A stretch of 41,767 bases of DNA. It comes from MFAQ01 sp964592455 (GTDB taxonomy: Bacteria; Patescibacteriota; Microgenomatia; UBA1400; MFAQ01). Shown piece by piece: positions 16,307 through 25,124 of the stretch (position 1 is the first letter of the stretch; every line of letters starts with the position of its first letter). The position numbers were made by a program, and so were the translations under genes. The stretch is taken from contig CAZQDQ010000001.1 in assembly GCA_964592455.1 (NCBI GenBank), forward strand, positions 1 to 41,767, given 5' to 3'. Under the pieces are notes generated by a model. The model was not told the DNA's origin. It was given only the letters and a program-made list of their open reading frames with translations, and searched no databases.

Positions 16307-17563
16307 GTGAACAAAATTTTGGCTGTTTTTAAAACCCAAACCATCAAAGATGGGTTTTTGATGGGTTTAGGCACCTTCTTTACTGCTTTTTTTGGTTTTT
16401 TATTCACCATTATCATGGCCAGGAGCCTGTCTCCAGAAAAATTTGGAGTCTTTTCTGCTCTAACTTCGCTTGTTGCCATACTCTACAGTTTGGGTGACCT
16501 GGGTATAGGGCCAGCGATAATAAACTTTCTACCGCGTCACAGAAACCAAGAAACAAAAATAATTAGTACCAGTTTTTGGTTTCAATATGCTGTAGGTCTT
16601 GTTGTGGCCATAGGTTTATGGTTGATAGCAAACCAAAACAACATCATTATCCCAGGGTCATTACCTGGTCACTTTTACTTAGTAGGTTCTTTGTGCTTCA
16701 ATTACATCCTTATCGGCTGGGCCCAGTCTGTCTTAACAGCCAAAAGAGACTTTTTGCGGATTTCGCTAAGTCAGATTATTGATTCAGTAATCAAAATAAT
16801 TCTTGTTTACTATCTATACACTGATAGTGGTTTAAGTATTTCTCTTGCTTTAGCCGCTAACGCCTTATCTGTCTGCATCGCTCTTTTCCTTATTTTTAGC
16901 AAAGAATTAATTGTTGTCCCTTTAAAGTTTGACAAAAAAACATTTGTCAACCTCTTTCATTTTTCAAAATGGATAGCTTTATCTAGATTTTTTTCTGTAT
17001 TTTATTCCAAAGTAGACATTCTTTTGCTCAATCTGTTAGGAACCAGTTTTCAGGCAGGAATCTTTGCTGCCTCAAGCCGGATCACTCTTCTGTTTGCCAT
17101 TATTGTTTCTAGTTTAGGTTCAGTTATAAACCCCAGGTTTGCCCATTTCACACTCAGAAAGGACTTTTTAAACTATTCCAAAAAAGTTTTTTTACTTATC
17201 TCTGGCTTAGCAGTCATACTGTTATTAACAGTTCTATTTGCAAAGCCAATTGTTGTCTTTGTTTTTGGTGAAAAGTTTTCGGAATCTATTAAGGTTTTTC
17301 AGCTTCTTAGCCTGTCGATGATCCCTTTTCTTTACAGCGCTATTTTTACTGCTGCCACACTTTATACTTTTCAGATTCCGTCTTTTTATGCTTTTCTAAC
17401 CTTTTTAAATCTAGGGATAACAGTGGTGGCAAACCTGATTTTAATCCCTAAAATCGGCTACTTTGCCCCTATTTATGGCTCTTTGATAGGAAACACCACC
17501 TGTTTAATTTTAAGTGCTTGGAAAGTAAAACAGCTCTACCATAGCAGTCCTCTTTTAAAATAG
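16307..17563 (+). CDS. Oligosaccharide flippase family protein (Wzx-like, MOP superfamily)
   Basis: The 418-residue protein has about 12 hydrophobic helices. Its N-terminus (DGFLMGLGTFFTAFFGFLF) runs into MARSLSPEKFGVFSAL, the R-x-L-x-P-x-x-F-G-x-x-x-x family signature of polysaccharide-synthesis flippases, and then SLGDLGIGPAIINFL. It would move lipid-linked repeat units across the membrane to the Wzy-like protein encoded at 23820. The start is GTG, 6 bases after a -10 hexamer. The 3' end overlaps the convergent GT2 gene by 9 bases. Confidence 0.88.
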   Translation: MNKILAVFKTQTIKDGFLMGLGTFFTAFFGFLFTIIMARSLSPEKFGVFSALTSLVAILYSLGDLGIGPAIINFLPRHRNQETKIISTSFWFQYAVGLVVAIGLWLIANQNNIIIPGSLPGHFYLVGSLCFNYILIGWAQSVLTAKRDFLRISLSQIIDSVIKIILVYYLYTDSGLSISLALAANALSVCIALFLIFSKELIVVPLKFDKKTFVNLFHFSKWIALSRFFSVFYSKVDILLLNLLGTSFQAGIFAASSRITLLFAIIVSSLGSVINPRFAHFTLRKDFLNYSKKVFLLISGLAVILLLTVLFAKPIVVFVFGEKFSESIKVFQLLSLSMIPFLYSAIFTAATLYTFQIPSFYAFLTFLNLGITVVANLILIPKIGYFAPIYGSLIGNTTCLILSAWKVKQLYHSSPLLK

Positions 17564-18265
17564 GTTGTATTTAATCACACACCACAGCGCCCAAAAACCA
17601 TCTTTCCAGCCTATTTTTTTACCTTGCTCATATTTTCTCCCCTTGTAGCTGATACCTATTTCGTACAGTCTGCAATTCATTTTTGCTATTTTTGCTGTTA
17701 CTTCTGGCTCAAAACCAAATCTATTTTCGTTTATTTTTACTCTCTTAATTACTTTTGTTCTAAAAACCTTATAACCAGTCTCCATATCGGTAAGATTAAG
17801 GTTGGTAAATGCGTTAGAAACCAAAGTTAAAAACCTGTTAGCTACCATGTGCCAAAAAAACAGTACTCTATGTGGTTGACCTCCCATAAACCGCGACCCA
17901 TAAACGACATCGGCGTACCCCAGTCTTATTGGCCTAACCAGTTTTCTGATTTCTCTTGGAGAATATTCCAGATCAGCATCCTGTATAACTACAGCTTGGC
18001 CTGTTACCCTTTTCAATCCCGCTCTAATTGCCGCCCCCTTCCCTCGATTAATACTCAGTCTAACGACCTTAATAGTTACTCCATACTTTTCCCTTTTTCT
18101 TTTAAAATTTTTAATTTCTTTGTATGTTCCATCTATAGATCCGTCATCTACAACTATAATTTCCTTCTTTAAACCATCAATTTTAACTTTAACTAGCGCA
18201 GAAAGTGTTTTTTTAATAAAACGCTCCTCGTTAAAAACTGGAACTATAATCGAGATTTTTTTCAT
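17555..18265 (-). CDS. GT2 polyprenyl-phosphate glycosyltransferase (Dpm1/DPG synthase-like)
   Basis: The sequence matches the dolichol-phosphate-mannose-synthase type of GT2: ISIIVPVFNEERFI, IIVVDDGSIDGT, NRGKGAAIRAGL, metal-binding QDADLEYSP, VVYGSRF and the late DMETGYKVFR. These enzymes move a sugar from a nucleotide to polyprenyl phosphate, giving the lipid-linked donors used by GT-C enzymes. It is the only such gene in the window, beside six GT-C-like genes. It has no C-terminal membrane helices (236 aa). The ATG at 18265 is chosen over 18292, since MKKISIIVP begins the fold. Its transcript would overlap the end of the flippase gene. Confidence 0.88.
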   Translation of the reverse strand: MKKISIIVPVFNEERFIKKTLSALVKVKIDGLKKEIIVVDDGSIDGTYKEIKNFKRKREKYGVTIKVVRLSINRGKGAAIRAGLKRVTGQAVVIQDADLEYSPREIRKLVRPIRLGYADVVYGSRFMGGQPHRVLFFWHMVANRFLTLVSNAFTNLNLTDMETGYKVFRTKVIKRVKINENRFGFEPEVTAKIAKMNCRLYEIGISYKGRKYEQGKKIGWKDGFWALWCVIKYNLF

Positions 18266-18269
18266 GAAA

Positions 18270-18280
18270 AAGCTATAATC
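18270..18280. promoter_or_regulatory. Divergent promoter region with TATAAT for the 12-gene operon
   Basis: On the + strand TATAAT (18274-18279) ends 5 bases before the GTG at 18285. The start codons of the two divergent genes are only 19 bases apart. On the minus strand, overlapping candidates (TATAGC or GATTAT) end 6-9 bases before the ATG at 18265, so one AT-rich core may serve both directions. The minus-strand -10 is uncertain. Confidence 0.55.
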
Positions 18281-18284
18281 AATT

Positions 18285-19574
18285 GTGCCCACATTTTATC
18301 AGTATTTAGCCTTCATATTGCCTTTTGCTTATACACTAATAAATGGTTATTTTTTATCTGTTGAATTTAGTCTATACCCATATTTTATTTCAGTAGGACT
18401 TCTGCCTTACAAAAACATTGTTGACCAGCACTTTCCCAGTCATTTTTTTGGATTTTTTTCTTTCCCTTTTATCTTGGTAAACGACCCCAAAAAACTCTTA
18501 ATAATGCTTGTTAGTCTAAATCTGCTAACAATATACCTTCTGCTTGTTACACTAAAAAATCTCAAGGTCATCAGATATCAAGCTTGGACCTTAATATTCT
18601 CTCTTCTGCTTGTTTTTTTCTCCGTCAACACCTTGTGGATAGAGACATTTATTTGTTTTTATCTTACTCTCGTTTTTTTCTTAAGTACAAAAAAAGAGCC
18701 TTACTATCATTTTGTGTCTGGAATAATTATTAGCCAGGCAATCCTTTTACGTCCGACTATTGCCTTTTTCTTATTTGGTTACTTTCTTTATCTGGCCAAA
18801 AACAAGGCTCATGTTTTCTTTGGTAGCCTTTTTGGCTTTATTTTAAGTTTTTGGTACTTAGTAGAAAAAAATATTCTTTTAGACTTTTACCAAGTTGTCA
18901 TTGCTTTTAATAGAGATGTTTACGCTTTTGTTCAAAGCCAAGCTCCCACTTTTCGCCAAATATTTACCATTGGTTTGTTGATTCTTATTTTTACTGGATT
19001 AAATCTTTGGAAAAAAAAGTATCTTTACGCCATCCTTGGTTTATCAACCACAATTCTTGCTTGGCCCCGCTTTGGCTTAGAACATCTTCAGGTATTTATT
19101 CTCACCTTTGTTTATTTTTTGTCTCAGCTAAACTTAGATAAAAAAGTCATCAATTTTCTTTTGGCAATCTCTATTTTAGTTAGTGTGCAGTCCTGGTTGT
19201 CCATTTTAAAAGGTGTTTATGGAAACTACTTTTATACACCAACCGTTTTGGAAATATCAAAACAAATAAAACAACTACCAGATAAAAACATTTATTTGTA
19301 TGGTGCTTCTGACCTCATCTATCAGCTAGCCGAAAAACTACCACCCAACAACTACTACTTACCATCACTGCCATGGTATATAAACCATATGCCATTTCAA
19401 AAAAAGCTAAAACAATCACTCTTGCTCACTAAGACAGTAATTATCGACCCAGATTTTACCGTCGATGGTCAAAAATTGATTGACACCACACCAGAACTGC
19501 TCTCATATATTAAAATGAACTACTACAAAGACGGGAATATTAAACATTTAGAAATCTACAAATTAAAACAATGA
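18285..19574 (+). CDS. GT-C-like polytopic membrane protein
   Basis: The 429-residue protein has about 10-11 hydrophobic helices and a short C-terminal outer domain. Its first outer loop reads LLPYKNIVDQHFPSHFFG, which resembles the P-Y-x-D-x-x-D-x-x-x-P-x-x-x element of GT39-type and related glycosyltransferases; the Asp is the likely catalytic acid. It is shorter than the other GT-C genes here. As first gene of the operon reaching to 30867 it begins with GTG after a -10 hexamer. The assignment as a glycosyltransferase rests on this loop and on context. Confidence 0.62.
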   Translation: MPTFYQYLAFILPFAYTLINGYFLSVEFSLYPYFISVGLLPYKNIVDQHFPSHFFGFFSFPFILVNDPKKLLIMLVSLNLLTIYLLLVTLKNLKVIRYQAWTLIFSLLLVFFSVNTLWIETFICFYLTLVFFLSTKKEPYYHFVSGIIISQAILLRPTIAFFLFGYFLYLAKNKAHVFFGSLFGFILSFWYLVEKNILLDFYQVVIAFNRDVYAFVQSQAPTFRQIFTIGLLILIFTGLNLWKKKYLYAILGLSTTILAWPRFGLEHLQVFILTFVYFLSQLNLDKKVINFLLAISILVSVQSWLSILKGVYGNYFYTPTVLEISKQIKQLPDKNIYLYGASDLIYQLAEKLPPNNYYLPSLPWYINHMPFQKKLKQSLLLTKTVIIDPDFTVDGQKLIDTTPELLSYIKMNYYKDGNIKHLEIYKLKQ

Positions 19575-20674
19575 GAGTTGCAATTGATATCAGTCAGTCA
19601 ATTTACGGTACTGGGGTTTCCGTTTACACCAAGGAATTAGTAAAAAACCTCACCAGTCTTTACCCAGAGACTGAATTTGTCTTATTTGGTGGATCTCTAA
19701 GGAGAAAAAAAGAGCTTTTAGCCATAGCTAAAAAGTTAGGCGGTGTCCCCAAAATATACCCTTTCCCCCCAAGCTTAATGGATTTTATTTGGAACTCGCT
19801 CCACATTTATCCAATTGAAAATTTAACAGGTAAGGTAGATATTTTTCACAGTTCAGACTGGACCGAACCACCTAGCAAAATTCCCAAAGTTACTACTGTT
19901 CACGACTTGGTGCCTTTTAAGTACCCACAAACCACAACAGATAGCATTAGAAACGCCCACAAGAAAAAAATTGCTTGGGTAATAAGAGAATCAAAAAAAA
20001 TTATTGCTGTCAGCGAATCAACAAAAGAAGACTTAATAAATATACTAAAGGTTCCGGAGGGAAAAATAGTTGTTATACCAGAAGGAGTAGAAGAAAAGAT
20101 GAGGCCGCAACCAATTGAAATACAAGAAATAGTAAAACGACGCTATAAAACCGGTGACGATTACCTCTTTGCGTTATCAACTCTAGAACCAAGAAAAAAC
20201 CAGACTGGTTTACTAAAAGCCTTTAAAATCGTCAAAAAAACCTATCCTAATCTAAAACTTGTCATCGGCGGCATGAAACGATCCGATGGTATCAAGATCG
20301 AGGATGACGATGTTCTTGTTTTAGGTTACATACCTCAATCAGATCTGCCGGCTTTATATTCTGGTTGTTTGGCATTCATTCACCCTGCTTTTTACGAAGG
20401 GTTTGGTTTAACCCCACTTGAGGCTATGGCTTGTGGAGCTCCTGTGGCTGTTTCGAACACCTCGAGTTTGCCAGAAGTTGTTGGTAAAGCGGGCCATTAC
20501 TTTGACCCAAAGGATGAAAACTCCATGGCTTCCAGTATAATCAAGACCATCCAAGACAGGGCTAAACTGAGGCATTTAGGCTTAGCTCAGGCACAAAAGT
20601 TCTCATTCAAACAAGCCGCACAAAGAACATATAAGGTATATAAGGATGTTCTGGAGGATCTTGGAAAACTATGA
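19571..20674 (+). CDS. Glycosyltransferase family 4
   Basis: A full GT-B protein of 367 aa. The N-domain starts MRVAIDISQSIYGTGVSVYT and contains FHSSDWTEPP and TTVHDLVPF. The C-domain has STLEPRKNQTGLLKAF and the donor motif HPAFYEGFGLTPLEAMA, with both glutamates of E-x7-E present (Glu276, Glu284), then SNTSSLPEVVG. This form is close to mannosyltransferases of the WbdB/MtfB type, fitting the GDP-mannose genes nearby, though the actual donor is inferred. Its ATG overlaps the upstream stop (ATGA). Confidence 0.9.
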   Translation: MRVAIDISQSIYGTGVSVYTKELVKNLTSLYPETEFVLFGGSLRRKKELLAIAKKLGGVPKIYPFPPSLMDFIWNSLHIYPIENLTGKVDIFHSSDWTEPPSKIPKVTTVHDLVPFKYPQTTTDSIRNAHKKKIAWVIRESKKIIAVSESTKEDLINILKVPEGKIVVIPEGVEEKMRPQPIEIQEIVKRRYKTGDDYLFALSTLEPRKNQTGLLKAFKIVKKTYPNLKLVIGGMKRSDGIKIEDDDVLVLGYIPQSDLPALYSGCLAFIHPAFYEGFGLTPLEAMACGAPVAVSNTSSLPEVVGKAGHYFDPKDENSMASSIIKTIQDRAKLRHLGLAQAQKFSFKQAAQRTYKVYKDVLEDLGKL

Positions 20675-21792
20675 AAATAGGTATCGACATTAATGAAGCA
20701 AATATTCCTCAAAGAGTTGGGGTAAATAGACTTGCTTATGAGATTTTTCGTAATATGGTTTTGGCGCTTCCTGAAGACGATCAAATAATTGCTTTTTCCA
20801 AAGAGAATCCTTTGCCAGACATGCCTGTTGCCTCAAAAAAATTGACTTATGAAATTTTCGGGTCCAAAAGAGCTTGGGTGCTTACAAGTCTTACCAAAAG
20901 GCTCCTTTTTGGAAAACCAAAAGTGGATGTTTTATTTTCTCCCAGTCATTACACACCTCTATTTACCTTCACACCGTCATACATATATTTAATGGACATG
21001 TCATATGAGAGATTTGGTACTGAATATTTTACTACTTACGATATAAATCAGTTAAAAAAATGGACATCTCTTTCTGTAAAAAAAGCAAAAAAAATTTTAA
21101 CTATTTCTGAGTTCTCAAAAAAAGAAATTGCAGAGATCTACAAAATCAGTCCAAACAAGATTGAAGTCATATACCCCTCATTTGACAAAGAAGTGTTTCA
21201 CGGCAAGATTCCAAAAACAAAACTAGATCAAATTCGAAAAAAATACAAAATAAGAGGAAAATACTTATTTTATTGGGGAACACTTCAACCAAGAAAAAAC
21301 ATCAGCCGTCTAATAGACGCTTTTTCCCGTTTAAAAAACAAAACCTGCAAACTTGTAATTTGTGGAAAGCGAGGGTGGTTATATGATCAGATATTCGATT
21401 TAGCAAAACGTTTAAAAGTCGAAGACAGAGTTCAATTCATTGGATTTGCTCCTGATGAGGACTTGCCAGCACTCATAAAATCCAGCCAAGGCTTCATTCT
21501 ACCAAGTTTGTACGAAGGGTTTGGTATGCCAGTCATTGAGGCACAAGCAGTTGGTGTGCCAGTTGTAGTTTCCAACACTAGTTCGTTACCAGAAGTTGCT
21601 GGGGATTCAGCTATTTTTATAGATGACCCAGATTCGGTTTCAAGTATTCAAAAATCACTGCAGCAACTTTTATCTTTGACAAAAAAGGAAAAAGAGAAAA
21701 TAATCAGAGAAGGCAAAGAAAATGTAAAAAGATTTGACTGGTCCACGTCAGCCAAAAAACTTATAAAAATACTAAAAAATGAAAATACTTAA
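20671..21792 (+). CDS. Glycosyltransferase family 4
   Basis: This 373-residue GT-B protein is a relative of the preceding gene: MKIGIDINEANIPQRVGVNR at the start, FSPSHYTPLF, GTLQPRKNISRLIDAF and LYEGFGMPVIEAQA carrying E-x7-E (Glu282, Glu290), then SNTSSLPEVAG. The shared SNTSSLPEV suggests old duplication. It probably adds a second sugar, perhaps also from GDP-mannose or GDP-rhamnose. It begins with an ATGA overlap and ends 14 bases into the next gene. Confidence 0.9.
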   Translation: MKIGIDINEANIPQRVGVNRLAYEIFRNMVLALPEDDQIIAFSKENPLPDMPVASKKLTYEIFGSKRAWVLTSLTKRLLFGKPKVDVLFSPSHYTPLFTFTPSYIYLMDMSYERFGTEYFTTYDINQLKKWTSLSVKKAKKILTISEFSKKEIAEIYKISPNKIEVIYPSFDKEVFHGKIPKTKLDQIRKKYKIRGKYLFYWGTLQPRKNISRLIDAFSRLKNKTCKLVICGKRGWLYDQIFDLAKRLKVEDRVQFIGFAPDEDLPALIKSSQGFILPSLYEGFGMPVIEAQAVGVPVVVSNTSSLPEVAGDSAIFIDDPDSVSSIQKSLQQLLSLTKKEKEKIIREGKENVKRFDWSTSAKKLIKILKNENT

Positions 21793-22414
21793 TTTGCACC
21801 TCACTTCATCAGGTCTCTATTTTACCGACAAAGACGATGAAAAACTTTCCTTGGCCGATTCTATAAAAAGAATAGTTATCCGCTTTTTTAGTATCTTTGT
21901 TGATTTGCAAATCTACCTCTTAAAAATAATTGCTAATTTCCCCTCTCACCTAGTCAGAAACTTCTTTTTTAGACTTTCTGGAATAAAAATAGGCAAAAAC
22001 TCAACTTTTCATGTTGGCGCAAAATTTTATTACCCCAAAAACATTGCCATTGGTGAGGGGACTATTATTGGCTATGGAGTCTTTATTGACGGTAGGGAAA
22101 AGGTAAAAATTGGAAACCATACTGATATAGCTTCAGAAGTTATGATTTACAACTCCGAGCACGACTTAAAAGACCCAAAGTTCAAAGCGATTACCGCCCC
22201 AGTCACAATCGGTGATTATTGTTTTATTGGTCCAAGAGTCATTATTATGCCAGGCGTAAATATCGGTAATGGCTCTATAGTAGCTGGCGGTGCTGTTGTC
22301 ACTAAAGATGTCGATGATTTCACCATTGTTGGTGGAGTTCCAGCAAAATTCATTGCCGTAAGACAAATCAAAAATCCAAAATACAGACTTGGCCGACCTA
22401 GACTATTTCAATGA
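21779..22414 (+). CDS. Acyltransferase with left-handed beta-helix (hexapeptide repeat; WcaF/Maa-like)
   Basis: After an N-terminal helical part (about 60 residues), isoleucine-rich hexapeptide repeats run through the rest: IKIGKN, IAIGEGTIIG, VKIGNHTDI, VTIGDYCFIGPRV, VNIGNGSIVAGGAVV, and the terminal VGGVPAKFIA closure. The catalytic His of this family is in NSEHD (His128). Members transfer acetyl or other acyl groups from CoA to sugar hydroxyls. The likely role is O-acetylation of the polysaccharide repeat unit, in the cytoplasm. Length 211 aa. Confidence 0.9.
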   Translation: MKILNLHLTSSGLYFTDKDDEKLSLADSIKRIVIRFFSIFVDLQIYLLKIIANFPSHLVRNFFFRLSGIKIGKNSTFHVGAKFYYPKNIAIGEGTIIGYGVFIDGREKVKIGNHTDIASEVMIYNSEHDLKDPKFKAITAPVTIGDYCFIGPRVIIMPGVNIGNGSIVAGGAVVTKDVDDFTIVGGVPAKFIAVRQIKNPKYRLGRPRLFQ

Positions 22415-22962
22415 AACACCTTTATCTATTATTAACCATTTACTTGCTTGGAGTTGTTTACTTAGCTCAACCAATACCACAACTACCAACCTTAGATAAC
22501 GCAACTTTGTCTAATGAGGAAGGGGACACCTGGCAAAATCCGGACCAGAGAGGGTACTATACAAATCTGACAAGAAATGAAGTAACAAGCCAGATCCAAA
22601 AAAAAAGCCAGATTCAGATTTTTGGCAAAACTATTCCCAATTACCGATTAAACTATCGTCCAGAAGAGGCTCATGAGCTGATTCGCGACCAGCTAAAAAG
22701 CAACTACATGGAAGAGGTTGTTTACCCTTTAAGAAGCTCCATATTTATTAATGGTTGGGAACCAAAAAAATCACCTTTCTACGCCAACAAACCAGCCAAA
22801 GAAATTCCAGACATTTCAATATACGGAGTCCCATACGAAGCCAAAATAACTCTAAAACCCAACAATAGTCATTTTTTAGCACGGCTAATAATTTGGAGCA
22901 CAGCCTTTCCTTTGGCTTACCTTTGCTTTATCTCGCTCAAAAAGAGTTTTCTTTATGTCTAA
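22411..22962 (+). CDS. Small bitopic membrane protein of unknown function
   Basis: I do not recognise this 183-residue protein. It has an N-terminal hydrophobic segment (LYLLLTIYLLGVVYLA), a hydrophilic middle of about 140 residues, and a C-terminal hydrophobic segment (LIIWSTAFPLAYLCFISL) ending in a basic/aromatic tail. The middle begins with EEGDTWQNPDQRGYYTNLTR and later has EEAHELIRDQ and FINGWEPK; no Cys pairs or catalytic motif stand out. The topology (two helices flanking an outer domain) is that of polysaccharide co-polymerases such as Wzz, but the length is much shorter. It is coupled by ATGA overlap to the acyltransferase and followed by a GT2 and the Wzy-like gene. Confidence 0.75.
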   Translation: MKHLYLLLTIYLLGVVYLAQPIPQLPTLDNATLSNEEGDTWQNPDQRGYYTNLTRNEVTSQIQKKSQIQIFGKTIPNYRLNYRPEEAHELIRDQLKSNYMEEVVYPLRSSIFINGWEPKKSPFYANKPAKEIPDISIYGVPYEAKITLKPNNSHFLARLIIWSTAFPLAYLCFISLKKSFLYV

Positions 22963-23869
22963 AGGTAATTATCTTTTCACTATACAGATTATTTCGCATA
23001 ATACTTGCAGTGTCCTCAAAGACTGTCTTGACTCTTTATACAAAAAAACTACTGATGTAAGCTTTGAGGTTATTGTTGTTGATCATAACTCCCAAGATGA
23101 TTCTGTAGAAATGCTCGCCATTTTCAAAAAAAAGCACCAGAATTTTACCCTTGTCAAGGAAAAAACCAACCCAGGTTTTGGAGTAGGTCATAACCATGCA
23201 GCCAAATTAGCCAGAGGTAAATACCTAATCCTTCTTAATTCCGACACTTTGTTTATCGATAACACTCTCAAAAACATTGAAAATAAAATAAAGAAAATTA
23301 AAGAACTTGGCATCTATTCAGTTAAGTTACTCAACAAAGATGGCAGCTTCCAGGGTTCAGGTGGATACTTTCCTACTTTAATTAACCTTTTTCTTTGGCA
23401 GCTTGGAATAGACGATATTCCATATCTTGGCAACATTTTTAAATCATTCCATCCAAAAGAATACAGCCTGGCTTACAAGCATGGACCGCAATGGGTAACT
23501 GGCGCTTTTATGGTTATACCAAAAGATACTTATGACACAGTAGGCGGCTTTGATGAAAATATTTTTATGTACACCGAAGAAATGGAAATGGCTTATAGAA
23601 TCAAAAAAGTGGGGAAAACTATTGTTTTTGATGGTGATGAGAAAATAATTCATCTTGGTGGAGCTTCGGGTGGAAGTTATCTAGCACTCACAAACGAAGT
23701 TAAAAATATTATTTATTTTTGGAAAAAACACAAACCTAGATGGCAGCTTCCTATAGTGAAACTCCTTATATCCTTAGGATCATTGCTTCGCCTGGTCTTT
23801 TTTGGGATAATAAGACAAAATGAAACCTCCAAAAAGGCCTATCTCGAGTGTCTTAGACTCTGCTCTTAA
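22955..23869 (+). CDS. Glycosyltransferase family 2 (rhamnosyltransferase-like)
   Basis: The GT2 core is present: IQIISHNTCSVLKD, VIVVDHNSQDDS, NPGFGVGHNHAA, the metal-binding LLNSDTLFID, then GAFMVIPKD and GGFDENIFMYTEEMEMAYR. The NPGFGxGxN and E-E-x-E-x-x-Y-R forms are shared with WbbL-type rhamnosyltransferases. The C-terminal part has a hydrophobic helix (LLISLGSLLRLVFFGI). It overlaps the small upstream gene by 8 bases and the Wzy-like gene by 50. Confidence 0.88.
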   Translation: MSKGNYLFTIQIISHNTCSVLKDCLDSLYKKTTDVSFEVIVVDHNSQDDSVEMLAIFKKKHQNFTLVKEKTNPGFGVGHNHAAKLARGKYLILLNSDTLFIDNTLKNIENKIKKIKELGIYSVKLLNKDGSFQGSGGYFPTLINLFLWQLGIDDIPYLGNIFKSFHPKEYSLAYKHGPQWVTGAFMVIPKDTYDTVGGFDENIFMYTEEMEMAYRIKKVGKTIVFDGDEKIIHLGGASGGSYLALTNEVKNIIYFWKKHKPRWQLPIVKLLISLGSLLRLVFFGIIRQNETSKKAYLECLRLCS

Positions 23870-25124
23870 ATATTTAGCCGCCGCAATTCTCATATTTATT
23901 CCCTTATATCCTAAGTTTCCTTTATTTTTTGTTCCCTTCACTTACGTGGCTATCAGAGCAGAAGATTTTCTCATTGGTATCACTTTATTGGTGCTTTTTC
24001 TTAAATTTGTCTCAGATAGAAGCCTTAGGCTCCCAAAGATCAGCTTTCAGATCTTTGTCTTTTTATTAATTGCCCTGGTTTCGACATTATCTGCCATATT
24101 TGTTACCAAAACAGTAAATCCACCTTTAGCCATTTTGCATTTTTTGCGCCGTATTGAATATATGTCTGCTTTTTTTATCATTTATTTTGCTGCCCAAAAC
24201 TTTGGGAGTAGAAACTATCTTTTTAAGTTAAGTGTTTTACCTGCCATTGGAGTTTTGTGCTACGGATTGGCTCAAATATATCTAGGTGCCCCAGTCATCT
24301 CTACTATGGATTCTGAATCTAGTAAGGGAGTAGCACTTACCCTACGGCCAGGTGTCATGCTCAACAGCACATTTGCCGGCCACTACGACCTAGCTATCTA
24401 CCTTATAATGATAATGACTTTTTTGGCAGCCATTGCCTTTTCAAGTCCCAAAAAACATCAAATTGCTCTGTTAACAATTCCCTTTTGGACGCTTTTATGG
24501 CTGTTTATGCAAGCAGGATCTCGAATAGGCCTAATAGGGCTTACTTTTTCTATTCTGGTTCTTGGGTATTATTACAAAAAATACTTCCTTTCACTCATTT
24601 ACCTTTCTATAGTCTTCGCAACAATTTTCACCTCACCACAATACGTGGTTAGGTTTCAAAACATTATTAACATTGTCAAAGATAAAATTAGTCTCCAAAA
24701 TATCTTTACGGTTCATGCCTCAGAACAACCACAGCGAGCCATTCAAAAGGACACCTCTACGAGTATCCGCTTCGACGTAGAGTGGCCAAGAGCTATCCGT
24801 GCTTTTTACAAGAATCCGATTTTTGGAACCGGCTACTCTTCAATTTCTTTAGCCACAGACAACGACTATCTTCGTTTAATGGGTGAGGTTGGCTTGTTAG
24901 GTCTCATAAGTTTTATTAGTATTCTTATTTACATTTTTCAGTTTCTAAAAAAGTCTATTATCAGTACAAGTGGTCAAAACAAGCTGATAAATATTTCAGT
25001 CATGGGAATATTTGTGGCTTTTGTTACTTCTGCTATTTTTATAGATGTTTTTGAGTCCAGCAAAATAGCCATTCTTTTTTGGTCCTTTATAGGCTTAGCA
25101 TTTAGCACAATCAAAAGCGCATGA
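23820..25124 (+). CDS. O-antigen ligase/polymerase family membrane protein (Wzy/WaaL-like)
   Basis: This 434-residue polytopic protein has about 11-12 hydrophobic helices. The large outer loop precedes PIFGTGYSSISLATDNDYL and RLMGEVGLLGL, the conserved Wzy_C/O-antigen ligase element (H/N-D-x-L-x-x-x-x-E-x-G-x-x-G). LRPGVMLNSTFAGHYDLA and AGSRIGLIGL are also typical. It would polymerise flipped repeat units or ligate the glycan to an outer acceptor. Polymerase and ligase cannot be told apart by sequence alone. The ATG lies 50 bases within the preceding gene; no better in-frame start is seen downstream. Confidence 0.85.
   Translation: MKPPKRPISSVLDSALKYLAAAILIFIPLYPKFPLFFVPFTYVAIRAEDFLIGITLLVLFLKFVSDRSLRLPKISFQIFVFLLIALVSTLSAIFVTKTVNPPLAILHFLRRIEYMSAFFIIYFAAQNFGSRNYLFKLSVLPAIGVLCYGLAQIYLGAPVISTMDSESSKGVALTLRPGVMLNSTFAGHYDLAIYLIMIMTFLAAIAFSSPKKHQIALLTIPFWTLLWLFMQAGSRIGLIGLTFSILVLGYYYKKYFLSLIYLSIVFATIFTSPQYVVRFQNIINIVKDKISLQNIFTVHASEQPQRAIQKDTSTSIRFDVEWPRAIRAFYKNPIFGTGYSSISLATDNDYLRLMGEVGLLGLISFISILIYIFQFLKKSIISTSGQNKLINISVMGIFVAFVTSAIFIDVFESSKIAILFWSFIGLAFSTIKSA

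Noticed and set aside
17624..18172. Plus-strand open frames opposite the minus-strand GT2
   Set aside because: They are antisense shadows; the minus-strand protein has all GT2 motifs.
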